The notes beneath the pieces were generated by a model, which saw nothing but the letters and a program-made list of their open reading frames with translations, did no database searches and was not told the DNA's origin. Both the position numbers and the translations under genes were made by a program. 64,000 nt of DNA from an uncultured Clostridia bacterium (lineage in GTDB: Bacteria; Bacillota; Clostridia; Oscillospirales; Ruminococcaceae): the NCBI GenBank assembly GCA_947625615.1, contig CANQPB010000002.1, positions 48,791 to 112,790 of the forward strand, in the 5' to 3' direction. This document shows positions 1-7,914 of the stretch, piece by piece. Position 1 is the stretch's first letter. Each line of letters starts with the position of its first letter.

Positions 1-517
1 GCCGCATTCCGCAGTTCAGAAACAGCGTGATGATGCAAAAGTCGCGCTTTTGGTTATTGCTGTCAATTTCTGACAGCAATTTCCTGCTTTGCTCAAGCTC
101 TAAAAATTTCGGCAGCTTCTGAACTGATTTCGGGTGCTCAAGCTGTTCGATGGGATTGTGCTTTATGAGCATGGCCTTTGACGCTAAATATTCATAAAAC
201 TGGCGGAGAGATGAAGTCATTCTTGAACGGGACGAATTTATGTTATTTCGTTCGTCCATTAAAAAACTCATGAATTCATAGGCGTTCATCAGTGAAAAAT
301 TTTCTACATATTCAAGCGGGACGTCTTTAATTGAAATTTCGGACATCGGAGTGTCGGACGGAACATCGCCGTTGTGAATTTTAAGATATCTCAAAAAGGT
401 TCTGAGGTCAAAGAAATAATTTTCTTCGGTGTGTTCGGTATGGTTTCTGACAACTCTAATATATGTAAGAAAGTCTCGCAAATATGCCGGACAGTCCTGT
501 CTGTACGAATCCTTCAA
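1..517 (-). CDS. Xer-type tyrosine recombinase (5' part, cut by window edge)
   Basis: Read on the minus strand from a TTG at 517 (codons TTG AAG GAT TCG TAC), with AGGAG about 8 nt upstream. The frame stays open to base 1, giving 172 codons; the C-terminal catalytic part lies outside the window. The visible protein starts xKDSYRQDCPAYLRDFLTY and holds a SAM-like core-binding domain (roughly residues 10-130) with RSRMTSSLRQFYEYL. It then enters the catalytic domain with LPKFLELEQSRKLL and ITLFLNCGMR; the final R is the expected first catalytic arginine. The core-binding domain seems longer than in canonical XerC/XerD, with an insertion after the first helices, which recalls the single-recombinase XerS/XerH type. 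The role would be resolution of chromosome dimers, supported by the dif-like palindrome just upstream (573-602). It could instead be a resident XerC/XerD. Phage integrase is less likely, because the neighbours are housekeeping genes. Confidence 0.85.
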   Translation of the reverse strand, partial: MKDSYRQDCPAYLRDFLTYIRVVRNHTEHTEENYFFDLRTFLRYLKIHNGDVPSDTPMSEISIKDVPLEYVENFSLMNAYEFMSFLMDERNNINSSRSRMTSSLRQFYEYLASKAMLIKHNPIEQLEHPKSVQKLPKFLELEQSRKLLSEIDSNNQKRDFCIITLFLNCGMR

Positions 518-572
518 AAAAAGCACTCCTTATAAATAGAATGGAAGCAAATTCGGTATTTTCGCTCCCCTA

Positions 573-602
573 ATGTGCGCATAATTTTTATTATGCGCAC
601 AT
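573..602. other. Palindromic dif-like Xer recombination site
   Basis: A perfect 12-bp inverted repeat with a 6-bp centre. The 28-bp core has the XerCD geometry 11-6-11: left arm TGTGCGCATAA (574-584), centre TTTTTA (585-590), right arm TTATGCGCACA (591-601). The left arm matches the XerC arm of Escherichia coli dif (GGTGCGCATAA) at 10 of 11 positions, and the right arm shares the TTATG core of the XerD arm. The site lies 56 bp upstream of the recombinase start, between it and mutS2. It is not followed by a T-run on either strand, so it is a poor intrinsic terminator. The dif assignment is inferred from geometry, arm similarity and position. Confidence 0.6.
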
Positions 603-619
603 CGCCATATATTTTTTTG

Positions 620-643
620 CCCTCCCCTTTGGGGCGGGTTTTT
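620..643 (+). terminator. Possible plus-direction terminator at the mutS2 3' end
   Basis: Arms at 620-627 and 631-638 (CCCTCCCC and GGGGCGGG, one mismatch) with a TTT loop, followed on the plus strand by TTTTTATTT. Read in the mutS2 direction the hairpin is followed by A residues, so it is oriented against antisense transcription rather than to end mutS2. No plus-strand gene feeds it here. Confidence 0.3.
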
Positions 644-3020
644 ATTTCAGCTCCAGCACGGTCACACCGTCCTCGCCCTCGCCGTAAACGCCCTTTCGCG
701 ACGACAACACCGCGGGGTGCTTTCTAACATGGCTGCGAACCGCGGCTTTCAGCGCGCCTGTGCCTTTGCCGTGGATTATCGTGACGACCTTGTTGCCGTT
801 CATCAGCGCGCGGTCGATAAATGCGTCGACCTCATAAAGCCCCTCGTCAACGGTGTATCCGCGGATATCGAGCTCAAGCTCTACCTTTCTTGTCGCGCGG
901 CTTTCAACCTTTGGCGCCACGCCAGATTTGGGCAACTTTTTATTGTTAAAGGTAACTTCCTTTTCTATAAGCCTAAGCTTTGAGACGTGCACCTTTGTCT
1001 TCATGATTCCCGCCTGAACCATGACGTTTCCGGCGGAATCAGGCGTGGATATGACTATCCCGTGCTTGTTGCCGTCGACGATCGTTACGTCGTCCCCTTT
1101 TTTCAGCGGCCTCGGGAGCTTATATTCGTCGCGCTGCTCGTTAAGCTTCGCGGCTTCGTCGTAGAGGCCGTTTATCTCGCGCTTATACTGCATCTTCTGC
1201 TCGGAGACGCGTTTGGAAAAGTCTTCCTTATCCTTAGCCTTGCGGATATCCTCAAGCTCGTCCATAAGCTGGGCCGACTGCCTGCTTACCCGCTCGATAA
1301 TCGATCTCGCCTCACGCCTTGCAGTCTCGATCTCTTTGTCCTTCGTCTCGGTGAGTTTTCTGCGCTCCTCGGCGATTTCGTTTCTGAGGCGCTCGGTCTC
1401 AAGTCGGTATTCTTCGGCGAGCTTTGTGTTCTTTTCAAGCTGCTGGCGGGTGGCCTCGAGGTTATCGAGGATCTTTTCAAAGCGGCGGGATTCCCCGCTG
1501 AGCATGTTTTCGGCGGATTTTATGATATCGCCGCTGAGGCCTAACCTCGCCGATATGGCGAAAGCGTTCGATTTTCCCGGCGAGCCGATTATAAGGCGGT
1601 ATGTCGGCTGCAAGGTTTTGACGTCGAATTCACAGGAGGCATTTTCAACGCCGTCGGTTTCGAGGGCATACATTTTAAGCTCCTGATAATGTGTCGTCGT
1701 GACAAGCTTTGCTCCGAGAGACTTTATTTTTTCAATGATTGCCACGGCGAGCGCTGCGCCCTCTACGGGGTCGGTGCCCGAGCCGAGCTCGTCTATCAGC
1801 ACGAGCGAGCGGTAATCCACCGTTTCAAGGATCTCCACCACCTTGTTCATGTGCGAAGAAAACGTCGAAAGGCTCTGCTCGATGGACTGCTGGTCGCCTA
1901 TGTCTACAAGTATCTTGTCGAACACGGTTATGCGGCTGCCGTCCGAGACGGGTATCATCAGGCCGCACATGGTCATCAGCGTCAGAAGACCCACAGTCTT
2001 TAAAATAACGGTCTTGCCGCCGGTGTTCGGGCCGGTGATTATCATGCTGTTGTATTCCTGACCCAAAGAAAAATCGACCGGCACTACCCTGTTTTTGTCT
2101 ATCAGCGGGTGGCGCGCCTTGTTTAAAATAATAATCCCGTCGTCGCTGATTTCGGGAAGCGTTGCAGCCATTTTTGCGCCGAGATTTGCCTTTGCAAAGT
2201 AGACGTTAAGCTGAACGCATGCCGCAAAGTCTGAGGAGAGCTGTTCAGAAAAGGCCGCGCAGTCGTCGGAGAGGTCTTTTATTATCCTCTCGATCTCCTC
2301 CTGCTCCTTGCCCTTTAAAATGGTGATCTCGTTGTTGGCCTCTACTACCGCCATCGGCTCGATAAAGTATGTCTGGCCGCTCGCCGAGGTGTCGTGCACA
2401 AGGCCCGCGACGGAATTTCGGTGCTCCGACTTCACAGGAAGAACGTATCTGCCGTCGCGTATCGTGACGAGCGATTCCTGCAGGTAGTCCTTTGAATCGG
2501 ACGACTTGATAATTCTGTCGAGGCTTTCGCGGATCTTCGAACCGGCGTTGGCGATCTTCCGCCTTATCGAGGCGAGCTCGGGGCTCGCGTTGTCGCTTAT
2601 CTCCTCTTCGCTTAAAACGGCGTTCGTGATCTTGTCGTTAAGATGCTTGTTGTCAAATAGAGCCTCGAAGAGGTAATCGAGCGAAAGCTCCTCCTCGATC
2701 TGCCTCCGCCAGGATATCAGCGCCTCGGTCTGCGTTAGCATTCTTGAGACGTCCAAAAGCTCTCTGAGACTGAGCTGAGCGCCGCTGTGCGCGCGATTTG
2801 CTATCGAGGCGACATCAGCAAAAGACAAAAACAGCGGGCTTCCCACCTTTGCCGAGGCATTGTAGGCGTCGAACGTCCTGCGGTTTTCAAGCCGAACCGT
2901 CTCAAGATCGGAGGACGGCTCAATTTCCTGGGCAATTTTTCTGGAGGCTTCGTTAGAGCACTCGCCCACCAGCATTTCAAGTATTTTATGTAGTTCTAAG
3001 GTTGCGTAATGTTCGTTCAT
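642..3020 (-). CDS. mutS2: MutS2 family ATPase/endonuclease
   Basis: A 792-aa protein of the usual MutS2 length. Walker A is GPNTGGKTVILKTVGL (about residue 330), with the ABC-type signature DIGDQQSIEQSLSTFSSH and Walker B VLIDELGSGTDP. A long coiled-coil region follows at about 510-620. The C-terminal Smr domain carries LDIRGYTVDEGLYEVD and HGKGTG, the nuclease motifs. MutS2 proteins act on recombination intermediates or on collided ribosomes (Bacillus subtilis MutS2/RqcU); the sequence cannot distinguish the two roles. The ATG follows the recO stop by 5 nt with only a weak GGA upstream, so translation is probably coupled to recO. It is the last gene of the yqfC-to-recO run. Confidence 0.95.
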   Translation of the reverse strand: MNEHYATLELHKILEMLVGECSNEASRKIAQEIEPSSDLETVRLENRRTFDAYNASAKVGSPLFLSFADVASIANRAHSGAQLSLRELLDVSRMLTQTEALISWRRQIEEELSLDYLFEALFDNKHLNDKITNAVLSEEEISDNASPELASIRRKIANAGSKIRESLDRIIKSSDSKDYLQESLVTIRDGRYVLPVKSEHRNSVAGLVHDTSASGQTYFIEPMAVVEANNEITILKGKEQEEIERIIKDLSDDCAAFSEQLSSDFAACVQLNVYFAKANLGAKMAATLPEISDDGIIILNKARHPLIDKNRVVPVDFSLGQEYNSMIITGPNTGGKTVILKTVGLLTLMTMCGLMIPVSDGSRITVFDKILVDIGDQQSIEQSLSTFSSHMNKVVEILETVDYRSLVLIDELGSGTDPVEGAALAVAIIEKIKSLGAKLVTTTHYQELKMYALETDGVENASCEFDVKTLQPTYRLIIGSPGKSNAFAISARLGLSGDIIKSAENMLSGESRRFEKILDNLEATRQQLEKNTKLAEEYRLETERLRNEIAEERRKLTETKDKEIETARREARSIIERVSRQSAQLMDELEDIRKAKDKEDFSKRVSEQKMQYKREINGLYDEAAKLNEQRDEYKLPRPLKKGDDVTIVDGNKHGIVISTPDSAGNVMVQAGIMKTKVHVSKLRLIEKEVTFNNKKLPKSGVAPKVESRATRKVELELDIRGYTVDEGLYEVDAFIDRALMNGNKVVTIIHGKGTGALKAAVRSHVRKHPAVLSSRKGVYGEGEDGVTVLELK

Positions 3021-3025
3021 GGCAT

Positions 3026-3775
3026 TTATCCGTTTCTTACAGTTTTGTAAAAGTCGAGCGTCTGAAAATGTCTGCCGAGTTGAATTTCTGCGTAGCTCTC
3101 CGTTATCCTTGAAAGGTGCGGAAGATATTCTTTAGAGACGCTTAGGTTGAAAAGCTTTTGCATGTCGGTCAGCGCGATAAAGCGGATATAGTGTAAAAGC
3201 CTTTCGGTGAGCATTTCAACGCCGTGCAGGTCGCGGTTTCCGAAGCAGTTTTCGCAGTAGAGCCTGCCGCCCCGCAGATCAAACAGCATCTGGGTATCGG
3301 AATATTTCAGGCATTCGCAGCAGCCGAGAAGATTAGGCACCATGCCGATTTCGGACAGAAGCCTCATTTCGAATATGGCCTTTAAAAGCAGATTCTCCCT
3401 GTTTCCGGCGGCTAAAAAATGAAGCGAATTCAGTATAAGTCTGAGCACCTCTTGGTTGGTGCGCTCCTGCGTGGCGACATAAAGGGTCATTTCGGAAAAA
3501 TAGCTTGCAAGCGCGAACTTTTCTATGTCGGTGCTCACGCTGAAAAATGTCCTTATCGGCTCGGCGCTGTTAAGGATATATCTTTTTCCGCTGTCCGAAA
3601 GGCAGTAGTTTGCATAGCAAAAGGTCTGGGCGACGGCGGCGTTTTTGGCGTTCTGCTTTTTAACGCCCTTTGCCGTTACCTCAATAAGCCCGGCTTCGTC
3701 GGTCAGAATATCCAAAAATTTGTCGTTGTCGCCAAAGCTGCGCTCTCTAAGCACCAGTCCCTTTAACGTCGTCAT
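3026..3775 (-). CDS. recO: DNA repair protein RecO
   Basis: About 249 aa. The N-terminal OB-fold begins MTTLKGLVLRERSFGDNDK. A zinc-binding Cys cluster (CCECLKYSDTQ and later YCENCF, about residues 150-180) is typical of Firmicute RecO. RecO loads RecA on SSB-coated DNA in the RecFOR pathway. I prefer the ATG at 3775, with GGTGAG just upstream. A GTG at 3784 is in frame and would add three residues (MSAMTT), but the family normally begins at MTTLKG. The start overlaps the small yqzL gene in another frame, which suggests translational coupling. The order era-yqzL-recO is the conserved Firmicute arrangement. Confidence 0.94.
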   Translation of the reverse strand: MTTLKGLVLRERSFGDNDKFLDILTDEAGLIEVTAKGVKKQNAKNAAVAQTFCYANYCLSDSGKRYILNSAEPIRTFFSVSTDIEKFALASYFSEMTLYVATQERTNQEVLRLILNSLHFLAAGNRENLLLKAIFEMRLLSEIGMVPNLLGCCECLKYSDTQMLFDLRGGRLYCENCFGNRDLHGVEMLTERLLHYIRFIALTDMQKLFNLSVSKEYLPHLSRITESYAEIQLGRHFQTLDFYKTVRNG

Positions 3776-3863
3776 TGCGCTCACCGCTTTTTTTGCTTTT
3801 AATGTATATCAGATAATCGAGGACGCTCCCCGATTCGAAGAATTTCTCCCAAAGCTTGTCCAT
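3747..3863 (-). CDS. yqzL: Small YqzL-like protein
   Basis: A 38-codon gene, easy to miss. It starts at the ATG at 3861-3863 with AGGAT upstream and encodes MDKLWEKFFESGSVLDYLIY followed by a Lys/Glu/Asp-rich tail, ending at TAG (3747-3749). The composition (MDKLWxxFxxSGSVxxYLxY) and the position between era and recO match the YqzL family of short Firmicute proteins (47 aa in Bacillus subtilis). The function of the family is unknown. Its last 29 bp overlap the start of recO in a different frame. Confidence 0.75.
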   Translation of the reverse strand: MDKLWEKFFESGSVLDYLIYIKSKKSGERNDDVKGTGA

Positions 3864-3937
3864 AATAAGATCCTGCCTTAAAAATATTTGTCACAAGCTT
3901 ATGGTTTGCGGTATCTTAAAAATTATAAGTGGAAAAA

Positions 3938-4837
3938 TCAGTCGTTTGAAAGGCCGAAATTCTTTATCAGACCCTCGCGGTTACGCCAGCCCTCCTTGAC
4001 CTTTACCCACAGCTTCAGGTTTGTTTTGATCATGAAAAAGCGTTCGATATCCTGCCGGGCAAGGCTTCCTGCCCGCTTGAGCATTCCCCCGCCCTTTCCG
4101 ATTATGATTCCCTTGTGCGATTCCTTTTCGCAGTATATCACCGCGCCGATGTCCAAAACCCCGTCGCCGTCGCGGTTGTCGTGCTCGTTTAAGGTTTCGA
4201 TATCTACTGCGATGCCGTGGGGAACCTCGTCGTCCAAAAGCTCAAGAAGCTTTTCTCTGATGATCTCCGCGATGATCACCTTCTCGGGCTGGTCGGTGAA
4301 TTTGCCGTCGGGAAAATAATGAGGCCCCTCGACAGCATAGGACATGAGAAGATTCTTTACGATGTCCACGCCGTCGCCGGTAAGAGCCGAAATCGGCACC
4401 ACCTCGGAAAAATCATGCAGCGACGAATACTCCGCAATTACGGGAATGAGATCCTCTTTATTTTTAAAGAGATCTACTTTATTTACAACAAGTATAACCG
4501 GCGTGTTGACCGAAATTTTTTGAAGCAGGATTTTTTCCTGCTCCCCTGCCCTCTTTTCGGCGTCAACCACCAAAAGCGCGGCGTCAACCGAGCCGACGGA
4601 GCTGTCAATTGCCTTTATCATGTGCGCGGCAAGCCTGTCCTTTTCCTTTAAAATTCCTGGAGTGTCCATAAAGACGAGCTGGGTATCCCCCTCCGTCACA
4701 ATGCCGGTTATTCTTGTGCGGGTGGTCTGCGGCTTCGAGCTTACGGCGGCTATCTTCTCGCCGATGATAGAATTCATAAGCGAGGATTTCCCGGCGTTAG
4801 GCCTGCCCAATATAGAAATAAATACGGATTTTGTCAT
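3938..4837 (-). CDS. era: GTPase Era
   Basis: A 299-aa protein with all GTPase motifs: G1 GRPNAGKSS (residues 11-19), G3 DTPG (about 58), G4 NKVD (about 121) and G5 SAL. The C-terminal KH domain contains IIGKGGGMLKRAGSLARQDI. Era binds the 3' end of 16S rRNA and assists 30S maturation. The start follows the ybeY stop by 2 nt. The diacylglycerol kinase and cytidine deaminase genes that separate ybeY from era in Bacillus are absent. Confidence 0.97.
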   Translation of the reverse strand: MTKSVFISILGRPNAGKSSLMNSIIGEKIAAVSSKPQTTRTRITGIVTEGDTQLVFMDTPGILKEKDRLAAHMIKAIDSSVGSVDAALLVVDAEKRAGEQEKILLQKISVNTPVILVVNKVDLFKNKEDLIPVIAEYSSLHDFSEVVPISALTGDGVDIVKNLLMSYAVEGPHYFPDGKFTDQPEKVIIAEIIREKLLELLDDEVPHGIAVDIETLNEHDNRDGDGVLDIGAVIYCEKESHKGIIIGKGGGMLKRAGSLARQDIERFFMIKTNLKLWVKVKEGWRNREGLIKNFGLSND

Positions 4838-4839
4838 CG

Positions 4840-5313
4840 TCAGTCCCTCTTAAGTCCTATTTTTTCAAGAATCGCCTTTTCATGCGCGCGCATGATATCG
4901 CCGTCCGCTTCTTCCATGTGATCGTATCCGAGTAGATGAAGCATTGAATGAACCGTTAAAAAACCGACTTCCCTTTCATAGCTGTGGCCGTATTCCGCGG
5001 CCTGTTCGGCGGCCTTTTCAAGCGAGATCACTATATCCCCCAGCATGACGTCTCCCGAATCGGGATCGGTGTAATATTCCTCCTCGGCAAACGGGAAAGA
5101 AAGAACGTCGGTCTCGCGGTCGACATTCCGAAATTCGCGGTTATATTCCCTTATCTTTCTGTTGCTGACAAATGTTACGTCGACGGTTGCGGGTTCGTCA
5201 AATTCCTCGCAATCAAGCGAAGCCGCGGCGCATTCCTCTACAAGGGCCTTCAGCGGCGGGGTTACCGTAAGCTTTCTCTGGCGGTTGTATATGTTCACAG
5301 TTACCCGTTTCAT
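4840..5313 (-). CDS. ybeY: Endoribonuclease YbeY (rRNA maturation factor)
   Basis: A 157-aa protein carrying the UPF0054 zinc signature HSMLHLLGYDH (about residues 121-131), whose three histidines bind the catalytic metal. The N-terminal part includes the conserved SNRKIREYNREFRNVDRETD. YbeY acts in 16S rRNA 3'-end processing and 70S quality control. It overlaps the phoH stop by 4 nt, consistent with the phoH-ybeY-era operon seen in many Firmicutes. Confidence 0.96.
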   Translation of the reverse strand: MKRVTVNIYNRQRKLTVTPPLKALVEECAAASLDCEEFDEPATVDVTFVSNRKIREYNREFRNVDRETDVLSFPFAEEEYYTDPDSGDVMLGDIVISLEKAAEQAAEYGHSYEREVGFLTVHSMLHLLGYDHMEEADGDIMRAHEKAILEKIGLKRD

Positions 5314-6278
5314 CTACGGCGGCTCCTCTCTATATTATACTGCTCATACGCCTTGACGATGTCCTGGACAAGCTTGTGGCGCACGACGTCCTTTTCGGTG
5401 AAATGGTTTATGCCGATATCCTTGACGTTTTTCAGCACCTTTACGGCCTCTACAAGCCCCGATCTCTTTGGATCCTGCAAATCTATCTGCGTGACGTCGC
5501 CGGTGATTACCATCTTTGAATTGAAGCCGAGGCGGGTAAGAAACATCTTCATCTGCTCGGGCGAGGTGTTCTGCGCCTCATCGAGGATAATAAAGCTGTC
5601 GTCAAGGGTGCGCCCTCTCATATACGCAAGAGGCGCCACCTCGATAGAGCCGCGCTCCTGGAGCCTTGAAAAGGTTTCGGCGCCGAGCATCTCATAAAGG
5701 GCGTCGTAAAGCGGCCGAAGATAGGGATCTACCTTGTTTTGCAGATCTCCTGGCAAAAAGCCTAACTTCTCCCCTGCCTCGACAGCTGGACGGGTGAGAA
5801 TTATCCTGCTGACGTCGTGGGCTTTAAAGGATCTCACGGCCATGGAAACCGCCAAAAAGGTCTTGCCGGTGCCCGCAGGGCCTATGCCGAAGGAAATGGT
5901 GTTTTCCGATATGGAATCTATATATTTTTTCTGGCCGAGTGTCTTCGGCTTGATGATCTTTCCGCTTGTGGTAACGCATATTCCGCCGTCGGAAAGCCCC
6001 GCTATCTCGTCGGGATCTCCCTCGTCGGCCATAGATATGAAATATCTCACCTGCTGCTCGGAAATAGTCTCTCCCCGCTCGGCGATCTTCAAAAGTCCGT
6101 TCAGACAGCTGAACGCCCTCTCAACGCTGCGATCCGGCCCCGTTATTTTAATGTCGCTTCCGCGGCTTAAGATATCAACGCCGAGCTCGGACTGAATTAT
6201 CTTTATGTTTTCGTCATAGCTGCCGAAAAGATTCAGCATAGCGTCTATATTCGTCACGACAACAGACTTTTCAGACAT
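5310..6278 (-). CDS. phoH: PhoH family ATPase/RNA helicase-like protein
   Basis: About 322 aa from the preferred ATG at 6276-6278 (MSEKSVVVTN), which has AGGA 7 nt upstream. An in-frame upstream extension to 6332 lacks a ribosome site. Walker A is GPAGTGKTFLAVSMAVRSFK and Walker B with the following motif is DEAQNTSPEQMKMFLTRLG. A short N-terminal region of about 100 residues resembles the KH-like part of Firmicute PhoH (YbeZ/PhoL type). PhoL-type proteins accompany YbeY and are thought to act on RNA or ribosomes. The catalytic role is inferred from the family. Confidence 0.94.
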   Translation of the reverse strand: MSEKSVVVTNIDAMLNLFGSYDENIKIIQSELGVDILSRGSDIKITGPDRSVERAFSCLNGLLKIAERGETISEQQVRYFISMADEGDPDEIAGLSDGGICVTTSGKIIKPKTLGQKKYIDSISENTISFGIGPAGTGKTFLAVSMAVRSFKAHDVSRIILTRPAVEAGEKLGFLPGDLQNKVDPYLRPLYDALYEMLGAETFSRLQERGSIEVAPLAYMRGRTLDDSFIILDEAQNTSPEQMKMFLTRLGFNSKMVITGDVTQIDLQDPKRSGLVEAVKVLKNVKDIGINHFTEKDVVRHKLVQDIVKAYEQYNIERSRRR

Positions 6279-6380
6279 TTTCATTTCCTTTCGTTTTTTG
6301 CGTCTTTGCGGTTCACACGCATAAACCGCCACATTGATTATAACAGATTCCGTATAAAATTACAATAGCGATTTTAAGAT

Positions 6381-7556
6381 TCAGTCCGCAAAAATTTTGG
6401 AAGGCGCGCCTATATCCCCCTCTATTTCGTAATCGACTTCAAGGGATATCCCGTCGCCGCCGTCGATTTCATGTACCTTTCTTGAAATTATCTTTGAGCC
6501 CGCAAGCAGATTTTTTTCATAGTTATCCATTCGTTTATAGAGATTCGAAAGCGCCTCGCCCTTTGAATACGTTTTCTCGGTCTCAACTATCTCTGTATAT
6601 TCGTAGGTTTTCACCGAGAAAGGCATCGTAAAGCCTATAAGCTTTATAGGCACTGTCTGAGTTTTAACGGAATACTCCGCTCCTCTTTTAAGCATTTCCG
6701 ACGGCAGGGGGATCTCGAGGTCGAAAAAGCCGAGGCATTTGCGGTAGATTTTTTCGCCGTATGCCGTTGAAGTCTCGCGGTATTTCTGCGAAAATACTGC
6801 GCGGTCTTCATATCTGCCTATGATCGTCGCGCGGGAATGGTAATATCTCGCCGCGCCGCCATCGTATTCGACAAGCCCGCTGACGAGCATCTGCCCCTTG
6901 TGCACCGCGTCGCCGACAAGAACCGAAAGCTGACCCGTCAGCACCTTTGCGCTGACGATAACCGCGTCGCGCGATGCAACTATGTTTGTAGGGATACGCG
7001 TGCTCTCGGTCTCTGGCTTATTTGTCGACATGCTGACGTTTACATAAACCACCGAGCCGACGCTCCCAAGCGACGCCCAGGCAACCTCGTCTGAGTTCGA
7101 AAACAGCTCCGTCGATATCTTTATAAAATTCAGCGAGGGTATGTACGCCCCGGGCTTCACGCCCTCGGTAGCCAAAAGCTCGCGAATCTGAACCCTCTGC
7201 GCGTCGTCATAGGCGCCGTTTATCTCGATTTTAACGACGGTATTTGAAAGATAGAATATCAGCGCCGAGACTAAAATCACCCCGAATGCGAAGCCGAAGC
7301 GGTGCAGGTATTTTTTAATTTTGAACGCCGTACCCCGGCGCTCCAAAATTTCATAAACGCAGTTCTGAGATTCGCAGAGCGTTTGAACCCTGTCGATTTT
7401 GTTGCCGGGGATCGTCGCAAAAAGGGCGTCGTCTTTTGCGTAAAGCGACTTTACTTTACAAATTTTTCGGAGCTTTTCGGCCAAAAGCGGGGCGTCGAAG
7501 CCTTCGATTTTCAGGGATATTCTCCCGGTCAGTATCCCGAAGAGACTGTCAGACAT
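6381..7556 (-). CDS. yqfD: Sporulation protein YqfD
   Basis: A 391-aa protein matching YqfD in length and layout: a soluble N-terminal region of about 90 residues, one membrane segment (FAFGVILVSALIFYLSNTVV, residues about 90-109), and a large outer domain with motifs such as TEGVKPGAYIPSLNF and VVYVNVSMSTNKP. In Bacillus yqfD belongs to the sigma-E regulon and is expressed in the mother cell; its molecular function is unknown. It overlaps yqfC by 8 nt and lies 102 nt upstream of the preferred phoH start. Confidence 0.9.
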   Translation of the reverse strand: MSDSLFGILTGRISLKIEGFDAPLLAEKLRKICKVKSLYAKDDALFATIPGNKIDRVQTLCESQNCVYEILERRGTAFKIKKYLHRFGFAFGVILVSALIFYLSNTVVKIEINGAYDDAQRVQIRELLATEGVKPGAYIPSLNFIKISTELFSNSDEVAWASLGSVGSVVYVNVSMSTNKPETESTRIPTNIVASRDAVIVSAKVLTGQLSVLVGDAVHKGQMLVSGLVEYDGGAARYYHSRATIIGRYEDRAVFSQKYRETSTAYGEKIYRKCLGFFDLEIPLPSEMLKRGAEYSVKTQTVPIKLIGFTMPFSVKTYEYTEIVETEKTYSKGEALSNLYKRMDNYEKNLLAGSKIISRKVHEIDGGDGISLEVDYEIEGDIGAPSKIFAD

Positions 7557-7827
7557 TTTTCACACCGGCTCTCTTTGTGAATTCAACCGAGCTTATCCTG
7601 CCGATTATCCTGACAAAACCGTTTTTAAAGCTCGACATCTCAAGCTCCTCTCCCCACACCGTCACGTCGCCGTCCCGGGTTTTCACCCTTGACATTATCT
7701 CGTTGCACTCATATACATGAGTCACGTTTTCTATCAGAACGTCGCCGGCGGCATTTACAGTCACATAGGATTCGCAAAAAGTTGCCGCAAGCAGCTTTGA
7801 GCGAAGCTTTTCAAATATATCCGACAT
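7549..7827 (-). CDS. yqfC: Sporulation protein YqfC (YabP family)
   Basis: A 92-aa protein of the YabP/YqfC family, recognisable from VLIENVTHVYECNEIMSRVK and the following short beta-rich repeats (GDVTVWGEELEM, FVRIIGRISSVEF). GGAGG lies 7-8 nt before the ATG. In Bacillus yqfC-yqfD are sigma-E-dependent and tied to sporulation. It is transcribed divergently from ylbJ across an 87-bp gap. Confidence 0.88.
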   Translation of the reverse strand: MSDIFEKLRSKLLAATFCESYVTVNAAGDVLIENVTHVYECNEIMSRVKTRDGDVTVWGEELEMSSFKNGFVRIIGRISSVEFTKRAGVKNV

Positions 7828-7856
7828 GGCATGGCCTCCAAAAATTTTCCTGATAA

Positions 7857-7886
7857 ATTATACTCGCCTGCGGTCAAGCATAGAAT
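7857..7886 (+). promoter_or_regulatory. Candidate sigma-E promoter for ylbJ
   Basis: On the plus strand, ATTATACT (7857-7864) and CATAGAAT (7879-7886) are separated by 14 nt. The sigma-E -10 consensus is CATACAAT, a 7/8 match; the -35 match to GTCATATT is weaker at 5/8. Transcription would start near 7893, leaving room for the AGAGGTGA ribosome site before the ATG at 7915. ylbJ is a known sigma-E target in Bacillus. Confidence 0.45.
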
Positions 7887-7914
7887 TATCCGACAAACTT
7901 TTAGAGGTGATAAA

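Noticed and set aside
1..517. Phage or integrative-element integrase
   Set aside because: No other phage or conjugation gene, no attachment repeats and housekeeping neighbours; an Xer-type role fits better. The right half of the gene is not visible, so this is not absolute.
573..602. Reading the palindrome as the mutS2 terminator
   Set aside because: Strong arms but no T-run on either strand, while its 11-6-11 geometry and arm sequence resemble dif.
987..1544. Long plus-strand open frame inside mutS2
   Set aside because: It lies wholly opposite the coiled-coil and Smr-linker region of mutS2, has no recognisable motif or ribosome site, and reflects the codon bias of the opposite strand.
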